NCBI GenBank assembly: GCA_011037195.1
Contig: JAAEAF010001073.1
Location: 62,001 to 126,000, forward strand
Direction: 5' to 3'
Source: Triatoma infestans
Lineage: Eukaryota; Arthropoda; Insecta; Hemiptera; Reduviidae
DNA length: 64,000 nucleotides
This document shows positions 56,701 to 64,000 of the stretch, in pieces. Position 1 is the first letter of the stretch. The number at the start of each line of letters is the position of its first letter. A model generated the notes under the pieces. The model made no database searches. It saw only the letters and a program-made list of their open reading frames with translations, and was not told where the DNA came from. A program made the translations under genes and the position numbers.

Positions 56701-57541
56701 AAATATATTTATTTAAACAGAAAAAAAAAAATACATAGATATGTTTGTATATTATAATAGCAATGGATAAATCCGTCAGCCAGAGTTTGGTTTATATAAA
56801 CATTATACACAATTCAAGTAAATTTAAAAAGACTAGTGAAATAAAACAAAATTAACATATTACTAAAATAAAATAAAATAATGATAGAATAAGAAAGTAC
56901 ATAAATAAAGAAATATGCTCAATACAAGACAACCAACTTAAAATAATTTCCTTCTTTATGCTCTACATAATAATGGCTCTTACCACCTCAAAAATTACAT
57001 AACACTAATTAACTCATGCCTGTACTTCCAGGCACATTCCACGTACCTTATTAAAGCTTTACACTGAGTACTATTAGTTAGACAATTAACAATGAATGGT
57101 GCAGTAAAGGTATCTCGCCCAAAAATATTACGCCGGAACTCCGCTAATATAGGACAAAGGCGCAAAAAATGGTAGAGGTCTTCCCGCACATTTTGATTAC
57201 ACAAAGAAGAACTTTCTTTGAGAGAGTCTCTCTTTTCCCAGGGATAAGAGTCTCTCTTATCTGCCCACTTTAGATATACAGAATTCTGCGTCAGCATCTA
57301 ACAGCGTCTTATAGAGTAAAAAATGTTCTGAATTCAGAGCACGCCTCACAGAAACTCCCCGAAGATCTGCCCTCATTTTCAATAGGAGTGCAGAAAGTTG
57401 CCCTCCCAACTTGACAAATTTTGCAGGGACGCGCAAAATTCCAACGAATGGTTACTCGCAAAAGTAATCCACTGTTTAAACCACAAAGCTTTGCGCTTCA
57501 CTATCTCTAAGGCCACAATCCTCCTTAAGTCAAGAGGCCAT
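56701..57541 (-). mobile_element. Non-LTR LINE 3' fragment inserted in the mariner
   Basis: The minus strand encodes NVREDLYHFLRLCPILAEFR and FVVNCLTN-type sequence (57297-56995), like the Cys/His C-terminal tail of LINE ORF2 proteins. Mariner sequence is interrupted exactly here when compared with 20965-21015. About 840 bp, broken frame. Confidence 0.65.
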
Positions 57542-57689
57542 GGCGTTTCGTTCGAATAGCAGGCCTTATTTGTTTATGAGCATATCACTGTAATACTGGC
57601 TGTTGATAGTTCGTTGATCTTCGAGTTAGTCACAATAAATAGGCCCCTCCGAATCCCAAAATACTGTAAGCTTGACTTTAAATTACTGT

Positions 57690-57767
57690 AAGTGCATGGG
57701 TAATTTAACGTAAAGAAGCCTCGCCTAGCTCTAGAGGCTTCCAGGTGTGAGGGTTCAGACCAGAACC
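57690..57767 (+). repeat. SINE family C fragment
   Basis: GTAAGTGCATGGGTAATTTA, ACGTAAAGAAGCCTCGCC and GTGAGGGTTCAGACC match the minus strand of 35345-35245, with an internal deletion. Confidence 0.6.
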
Positions 57768-58329
57768 AAAGGGGTCCAAACAAATGGAAGTCTAATGAGG
57801 CGAGGTCGGGGTTGTAGGGGGGATGGGAAGGATCTCCCACCCCACTTTCTTTGTGGGCGTCCGTAAGTTATCTTGAAACCCATCTCGCACAAGTTTTCTT
57901 GCACTGCAGCTTGTACTGAATATGTTATGGATAGTCCCCACACTTGCGTGCACTTCTTCAGCTATCAGTACAACAGTAATACGACTGCTGTCCTGAATTA
58001 ACGCGAGATTTTGGCGAGGAAGTTGCAACTTCAACCGGTCGTCCACATCGTTGCTCGTCACAGACACTTACACGGCCACTTTTAAACTGTTCTACCCATT
58101 TATAAACGTTCGAACCGTTCAAACAATTCTTCCAATACACTTTCAACATTCTTTCTTGGATTTCACTACCATTGATACCCTCTGCAACTAAAAATCTAAT
58201 CGCTGAGCGTTGTTCTTCCGAGGTACAGCCATTTTTAACTGAATACATTTGAGGTTATGCTTACTACATAGTCTCGAACAGCTGATGAGAAACTAAGTAT
58301 AAGGATGTCAACTTGACGCACTGAAACTA

Positions 58330-58543
58330 AAAGTAAAAAAAAGTAAAGTAATGCCTATTTTTTCAGGCGGGCTTAAGGTCCAACTACCAAATTAGGTGTC
58401 GTGGACGGGGGCGGAAGCACCTACTTTACTATTAACATTTTTTAAACAAATATAAAATTTAGCACTTATACGCTGGACACGAACTGGGGGGTCCTCCCAC
58501 TTACAAGTCCACACTCATAACCATACACCAACACCCGCCCCAG
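58330..58543 (-). repeat. SINE family B, complete copy inside the mariner
   Basis: Flanked by a perfect 12-bp duplication GCACTGAAACTA (58318-58329 and 58544-58555), which belongs to the mariner. The body matches 46682-46878 almost base for base, with a few extra bases near the B box. Confidence 0.83.
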
Positions 58544-58740
58544 GCACTGAAACTATTTTACTGATTAAACAAACCGTTGCTGAGCTAGCGCTATTGGTCT
58601 CGTTACTTACTGAATGACCCATGTATGTAAGGTATAATATTAAAATATAATAAGGTATATGTATAGGTATAAAATAACAATATATAATAATAATAAATAA
58701 TATATAATAAGGTATAATGTATAACCTTTTCGAAACGCTA

Positions 58741-59155
58741 CTGTTCTCTGAGAACCTCCCAAAAAAATCAATATTTCTGTGAAAATGTTTCAAATAAAAG
58801 AGATAGGCATTTACGCGATGGCAGTCAGTAAACGCAGTTTAAAGAAAATCGTTGGAGCCGTTTTTGAGAATACCGCGAAAAACTGGAAACACTTTCGGTT
58901 GATGGATTTTTTCCCAAAACCTTCATGTCAAGGGGGTGGGAGGATAAGTGCCTAAGTGGAATACCTAGTTTGATTTTTTTTTAACCCAGACAGAAAGAGA
59001 GGGGGAGGCAGGCACATACACACGGAGCATTCGTTAATAACATTTTTGTCATACACTTGGGACTTTAAAACAAGTATTTCCGGTGAAAACTCAATTGCCA
59101 AAGACTGCCACGATCTAAACACTTCTTCTTACTAGGGGAGTAAGAGAAAGTAAAA
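58741..59155 (+). repeat. 660-bp repeat family, copy 3
   Basis: It contains GAAAATCGTTGGAGCCGTTT, TTTCCGGTGAAAACTCAATT and ends at TAGGGGAGTAAGAGAAAGT; the left terminal repeat is missing. Confidence 0.62.
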
Positions 59156-60029
59156 TTATGTCATTAATTTCACTGAAATTCTAATCTGCAAGTGAATCTT
59201 CAAGATTGCAATATGACATTGTTCCTTTTAGCTTTGTCTTTCTTTGTACTGTTCATTATACTTTCCAATTTTTCGCCAACCAAGGCGAGCATGGAAGATC
59301 TTTTTACAACAAAAAAGATGGTAGCTTAAAGAGATTTATAGGTATAGAAATTTTGCCATTTGAAAAAATAGTCATATTTTTAACTTTCTGCTGCACTAAC
59401 CATTCTAATTCTGGACAAACTAAAATGAATCTTTTTTCAACTTCATTCCTTGTGAGATTCAGAATATAAAGAGCAAATAAATATATTACAGAAAACTTTT
59501 TGTGAAAAAAGAAATATATGAGCATTTTTTATTATTAACAATCGGAGATAAGTGGATCAAAAATTTAGTATACATTTCCTAATGTATGCAATGTATATTT
59601 CTATTTAATCAATAATTAAAATAATTATCTTCTCGTCAAATAAGCTGAATGTGATTTGCACTTTCAGAGGAGTGAGTTTGGTTTCTCAAATATAAAACTA
59701 CTGCAGGATCCTGAGCGATTCTGAGAATTGCAACGGCATGGAATATAGCTATGTAATCCTTCACTTGCTCTGTACACATCATGCATGTTTAGCTGATCTG
59801 TGGGTCTCATTAGATGAGTTACTAAACTCATCTAAGGAGAGATTTTACTCTTCAACCCGAGTAGTCGAACGATGCAAACTGGTGGTCAACTGAATGAGAA
59901 AAGAGGCGTTTTCAAATAAGTTAATTATGACTTGTATATGTATTGTTTTTCTATTAAAAAGCAAGTGATATTGACTTCCGGTAGTTTGTCAAAAATGACA
60001 ATAAAGGTTCTCCAATAACACAATAAATA

Positions 60030-61322
60030 CGAGGATGGTTTGAAATGTTCTCGGAATCACCGCTAGATGTCAGTGCTAGAGCAGCGAGGTTCCCGCGCAA
60101 TAATCACACATCCTTTGTGAGTGAACACGTGGCGCGTCAGTGCTCTTGCTGCAGGAGAGTGGTAGTGACGACTCTTTGTTGTTGTTCCCGCGTAGTGATT
60201 TGTGACAATGGAAAAAACTGAGATTCGAGCAGTGATTAAGTACTTTGTAAAGAAAGGTATGAAAGCAAAGGAAATTCATGCCGACTTTCAGAACACACTG
60301 GGGGACTCTGCTCCTTCATATTCAACTGTTGCCAAGTGGACCAGCGAGTTTAAATTTGGTCGGGAGAGCTTAGATGATGATCCGCGTAGTGGACGGCCAA
60401 AAAGTGCTACGACCCCAGAATTTATCGCAAAAGTGCATAAAATGGTCATGGAGGATCGTCGACTGAAAGTGCGAGAGATTGCTGAAGCTATAGGGATGTC
60501 ATCTGAACGGGTATATCACATTTTAACCGAAGAATTGGGAATGAAAAAATTATCGGCAAGATGGGTGCCGCGGCTCTTGACATTGGACCATAAACGCACC
60601 AGATTGGAAATGTCCGAACAAAGTCTGGCCCGTTTTCAGCGCAACCAACAAGATTTTTTGCGCCGGTTTGTGACTACAGATGAAACTTGGGTCCACTACT
60701 ATACCCCAGAGACAAAACAGCAGTCAAAGCAGTGGAAACATGCTGAGTCACCACCACCAAAGAAAGCAAAGGCAGTACGTTCGGCCGGAAAGGTCATGGC
60801 CTCAGTTTCTGGGATGCAAAAGGCATTCTGCTGATAGATTATCTTCCTACTGGCCAAACAATTACGGGGCAATACTATGCAAACCTCCTAGACCAACTAC
60901 AGGAAAAGATACGCGAAAAAAGGCCTGGTTTGGCAAGGAAGAAAGTCATCTTTCATCAGGACAACGCCCGCCCGCACACAAGTGTTATTGCCATGGCAAA
61001 ACTTCATGAACTGAGGTACGAATTGTTGCCACATCCACCTTATTCACCTGATTTGGCACCATCAGACTTTCATCTCTTCCCCAAGCTGAAAATTTTCCTC
61101 GGTGGACGGAGATTTCCTACAACGGAAGAACTGACAGCCGAATTGGAGAGGTACTTTGCAGACCTGGAGGAATCTAATTTTCGAGATGGGATAAAGGCAT
61201 TGGAACATCGCTGGACCAAATGCATTAGTCTACAGGGAGACTATGTTGAAAAATAAAAGCAGTTCCACCGAGGTAAGACACTTCTTTCTAGTACATTCCG
61301 AGAACTTTTCAAACCACCCTCG
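60030..61322 (+). mobile_element. Mariner DNA transposon, complete ends
   Basis: 1,293 bp, the usual mariner length. Terminal inverted repeats CGAGGATGGTTTGAAATGTT (60030) and AACTTTTCAAACCACCCTCG (ending 61322) differ at only a few sites, and TA flanks both ends (60028-60029, 61323-61324). It carries one transposase gene with a single frameshift. Little decay otherwise suggests a fairly recent arrival compared with the other mariner family here. Confidence 0.92.
60202..61256 (+). pseudogene. Mariner transposase, one frameshift
   Basis: Mariner transposases cut and paste the element at TA sites. The first frame (ATG at 60208; MEKTEIRAVIKYFVKKGMK) holds the two helix-turn-helix regions and the first catalytic Asp in TTDETWVHYY. 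The second frame (about 60815-61256) holds the second in FHQDNARPHTS and the third in YSPDLAPSDFHLF, with 34 residues between them (D,D34D). The frames meet near 60808-60815 in a TTT run where one base appears to be lost; the first frame then stops at 60834. With the shift ignored, the length (about 350 residues) is normal and all catalytic residues are present. Confidence 0.9.
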
Positions 61323-61364
61323 TACAACGTCTTCAGGTTGAGCCACTCACGTGTTTTTTTTATA

Positions 61365-61480
61365 AAGCCGAGTTTCGCCCATATTATAATAAGCTCTTCA
61401 GGGTGTTTGCGCCTTGGTTACTAGATCAACAACACCCTGAAGAAGACTACTGCAAAATAGCCAGAACATCGGTTTATAAT
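61365..61480. repeat. Foldback repeat related to 26566-26784
   Basis: The minus strand has CACCCTGAAGAGCTTATTAT with ATGGGCGAAACTCGG; the plus strand has CAACACCCTGAAGAAGACTA with AGAACATCGGTTTATA. The same inverted layout, more decayed, with no target duplication found. Confidence 0.5.
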
Positions 61481-62536
61481 AGACCGTTCACGAATGACAA
61501 GCTTAAAAGATCAAATAACAATATTTTGTAGGTTTCACATTTCCGCAAATTGCCTGCTCACCACCTCCCATTGATTTGCTATAATTCTCTCAATACTACG
61601 GTCTCTAGCACAAACTCTAATTCTAGTTTAAATATAATCTCTTACTTTAAACAAGTCTCGTTCTCAAGTGGTTCACTTGATGTTTTTTACAAGCAAAATA
61701 ATTAGTTTGTTTACTATAACTTCCATTCAAATTCGCCACTGAAGCTTTAAGAACTAGATAATTCATACTTTCAGAATGGTAATCACCTCTTTATTTTTTC
61801 TGTATTTAGTTTCATATTATGTATATTGTTTATTTTAAACTTTAATAGTTCATTTTCATTTTATTCAATTTATTCACAAATTAGGTGAATTTTACTTATT
61901 TATGTATTTATATTTGTAAGGTCAACTCCCTATTAAAGTACTGATCCTAGAAATTTGTAATTTAATTAATAAATAAATATGGATATAATATTCTTTTATA
62001 CTTGCGAGAAAAGAAAAAGTATGACATGAGAGCAAGAATGAATACGCTCATTTTGTTGCGAAAAAAAGAGAAATGATCACACGACTTTCTCTTATTTTAA
62101 TTACTGCAATTTAATTTATAATTTTTCTTTAAAATTGCAATGTTTTCAAATGTTTAGTGCGCTTGCCATTAAAAATAGGTGGTAGGGGTTATACACGTAT
62201 GCTTGATCGTACCCAGTGGGCGTTGGTGGCCTAACAGCCTACCAACAAAGTTTGTAGCTAAAGTTTAAATTTTGAACGTAATTGACCACAGAAGTGTCTA
62301 AAATCAATTTTTTCGAATAAATGTTTCAAATGATTTTTGTCGTACGGTTAATATCCCCAACTTTAAACAAAATCCGAAAAAATTTCATAAATCTAATCAG
62401 AATCAGCTGGGCGCGAAAAATAGTGAATATACCCAAAGTTTTTGATCCGTGTTTAATATCCTTCTTAAAGTTATTTTAAGTGTTTTTGTGGAGTTCACTT
62501 CTAGCTATTTTAGAGTGTACATTTATTCTGATTATT

Positions 62537-62763
62537 AGGGAAGGGAATAGCTAAGTGGTTAGCGTACTGGACTCTCACGCGGAGGACCCGTGTTCGAGTC
62601 CAGCTGTGCTACCCATAGATTTTTTTCTTCCTAGGAGCCTTTACAGCTCACTGTCCGGTGATGGACAGTGTTGTGTGTAACGAGAGAACACTGTCCGGTG
62701 GCCGGCAGTGCACTGAGAAGGCTCCTAGCGCCAAGACCATAGATGTTGAAAAAAAAATATATA
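62537..62763 (+). repeat. SINE family A, complete copy (plus)
   Basis: Flanked by a perfect 13-bp duplication TATTCTGATTATT (62524-62536 and 62764-62776). The tRNA-like head has AATAGCTAAGTGGTTAGCGT (A box) and GTTCGAGTCCAGC (B box); a body with ACTGTCCGGTG repeats and GAAGGCTCCTAGCGCCAAGA follows, then an A-rich tail. Confidence 0.87.
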
Positions 62764-63003
62764 TATTCTGATTATTTGAAAATTTAAATTTATTTTAAAC
62801 ATTGAGTGAAAGAGGTGAAACTGAGTGTGTGTGTGTCTCTATATCGTTGATGGTCAAAGTGCAGGTAAATAAGCAGATACATTGAGGCGTATGTACATTT
62901 CACTTGTTACCAACCAATTTTGTATTAATACTTAATATCCCTAACTGTATAATACTTGCCTAAATTTTATGTTTCTTTTAATTAACAATAATTATTGAGA
63001 TCA

Positions 63004-63522
63004 ATGGGCCTTAGCGATACAGAAGTCAACTCCAAGTTAATTACTGACGATGACAATGAGTGGTACGCATCTTCAAAAAAACTAATAAGGCCCAATACTT
63101 CTCCGGGCAAAAGTAAAAGGGAAAAGCCAGCGCCGAGACTGAGAAGTGCGCCGATTTCTTCGAATAAATCTAATCGATCCGTTCATGGAGGTGACGGAAT
63201 ACAGCCTAACAATGCAGCCGCAACATCAACTGATGTAACTTCAGCCTTTCTCACGCCAAATACTTTTGCATCTCTCAAGGTTGATGACAAAATCCCAGCA
63301 ACCAATAAAAATCCAGTTTATAAATACAATCCTCCGCCCATATTTTTAAACAATGTTAGTAATTACATGGAACTCTGTAAACTGTTATCAAGTCTTATCG
63401 GCCCACAGTCATTTTCATTCAAGTCTAGGGTAACAGACATAAAAATAAATGCTACAACCGTAGCTGCATATACAGGGTACTACTTAGATACCAGCAATTG
63501 TAAATTTATCAACAGCAGCTGA
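63004..63522 (+). pseudogene. LINE ORF1 (gag-like) N-terminal fragment
   Basis: 172 codons from ATG at 63004. A basic, Ser/Pro-rich start is followed by YKYNPPPIFLNNVSNYMELC and FKSRVTDIKINATTVAAYTG, the PPPIFV---NY and K-N pattern of the gag-like proteins of Jockey-type LINEs just before their zinc knuckles. The zinc knuckles are absent: the frame stops at 63520 and repeat sequence of the 660-bp family follows. I read it as a truncated remnant. Confidence 0.7.
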
Positions 63523-63535
63523 AAATCTAACCAAC

Positions 63536-64000
63536 TAATTCTGTAAGTCGCACTTCCAGTTAGTTAACCGATTTTCTTTAAATTTGGTATTCTAGCAATG
63601 CTACTAAAGTATCCTAATATTATAAAGATAGTAGATTGTACTGAAGTGGTACTTTAGAGGAAAGCTTAACATTGCTGATCAAGAACCTTCCAAAATGAAT
63701 CAATTTTCCAGGAAAAATGTTTAAATAAAATTATTGAAATTTAAAGAAAATGTTTAGAGCCATTTTCGAGAAAATCGTGAAAAAATTAATTCCGTGAAGT
63801 CGCACTTCAGGTTGATGGATTTTGACCGAAACGTTGACCTTCGTGTCAGATGCGTTGAGGTTACTTAAACGGAACACCAAGTTTGAGCTTACGGAAATTT
63901 TTTCGTTTCTGAGACATTTTGTTCACCCACACATACATTCATACTTACATATTCACACACACACATACACATCACTCTTTGAAAACTTTTTTTTTTTGTA
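63536..64000. repeat. 660-bp repeat family, copy at right edge
   Basis: TAAGTCGCACTTCCAGTTAG, TTTAGAGCCATTTTCGAGAA and a CACACATACACATCAC tract follow the order of copy 1; it runs off the window. Confidence 0.55.

Larger units (their letters stand above)
56303..58620 (-). mobile_element. Second mariner family, copy 4, with nested insertions
   Basis: Ends match the other copies (TATTCAATAAGTAACGAGAC at 56307; CGTTACTTACTGAATGACCC ending 58620). The minus-strand transposase is spread over the element: N-terminus EEQRSAIRFLVAEGINGSEI and NVYKWVEQFKSGR (58225-58070), then IAEEVHASVGTIHNIFS, HPPYNPDLASLDFHLFGP, and the C-terminal part in 56303-56700. It is split by a LINE fragment (56701-57541), a SINE-C piece (57690-57767) and a SINE B (58330-58543). 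Confidence 0.8.
55978..64000 (-). other. Hip1 upstream intron (or upstream region)
   Basis: 8 kb with no further Hip1 exon seen. It is largely mobile DNA: mariner nest, 660-bp repeats, intact-ended mariner, foldback relic, SINE A and a LINE ORF1 fragment. The intervals 59160-60025 and 61490-62520 show nothing recognisable beyond AT-rich sequence. Confidence 0.6.

Noticed and set aside
60680..61009. 109-codon plus-strand frame overlapping the mariner transposase
   Set aside because: It is an out-of-phase reading of the transposase region and lacks mariner motifs.
62537..62615. tRNA gene
   Set aside because: The A- and B-box sequence is the head of a SINE with a body, A tail and target duplication; the same holds at 53930-53986, 46810-46878 and 58475-58543.
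1..64000. CRISPR arrays, bacterial operons, rRNA genes, prophage or other prokaryotic systems
   Set aside because: The sequence is intron-bearing animal DNA; no spaced direct-repeat array, Shine-Dalgarno-led gene cluster or rRNA sequence is present.

Overview
This is AT-rich animal DNA with long introns, almost certainly from an insect. The evidence is ordinary GT-AG introns, animal genes (KHDC4-type RNA-binding protein, HIP1-type endocytic adaptor) and a heavy load of mariner, Tc1, non-LTR LINE and tRNA-derived SINE sequence. I cannot fix the insect order from the sequence; a hemipteran is only a guess. No bacterial, organellar or rRNA sequence is visible.

Layout. 800-2621 (-): the first four coding exons of an unidentified gene that runs off the left edge. 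3345-30101 (+): a complete-looking 16-exon KHDC4-like gene whose exon phases close into one frame of 834 codons; it shares a divergent promoter interval (2622-3344) with the first gene. 32448-42725 (-): the last four recognisable exons of an unidentified multi-pass membrane protein, convergent with KHDC4. 51597-55977 (-): nine exons (480 codons) giving the C-terminal coiled coil and complete talin-like I/LWEQ domain of a HIP1/HIP1R homologue; its N-terminal half lies beyond the right edge behind an intron of more than 8 kb.

Introns and spacers are full of mobile DNA: a 1.29-kb mariner with TIRs, TA target sites and one frameshift (60030-61322); a decayed 1.48-kb Tc1 element with TIRs (16490-17965); several decayed copies of a second mariner family, one of them a nest of insertions (56303-58620); LINE fragments (7880-8515, 37700-39405, 54560-55115, 56701-57541, 62980-63522); three tRNA-headed SINE families, most with target-site duplications; and a roughly 660-bp repeat family with TIRs and an internal AC microsatellite.

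The most unusual material is a set of short foldback repeats with perfect 12-14 bp target-site duplications whose arms carry hammerhead-ribozyme-like motifs (CTGANGA, stem II, GAAA, a palindromic stem III, a GTC or GTA cleavage triplet and a matching stem I). A separate single motif at 55447-55487 has a different, but again complementary, stem I. Other points worth checking: a SINE that seems to supply the 5' splice site of a membrane-protein exon, a decayed duplicate of a HIP1 exon inside the HIP1 gene, and possible small alternative exons in KHDC4. The two host proteins with known roles are not functionally linked; they are neighbours only.
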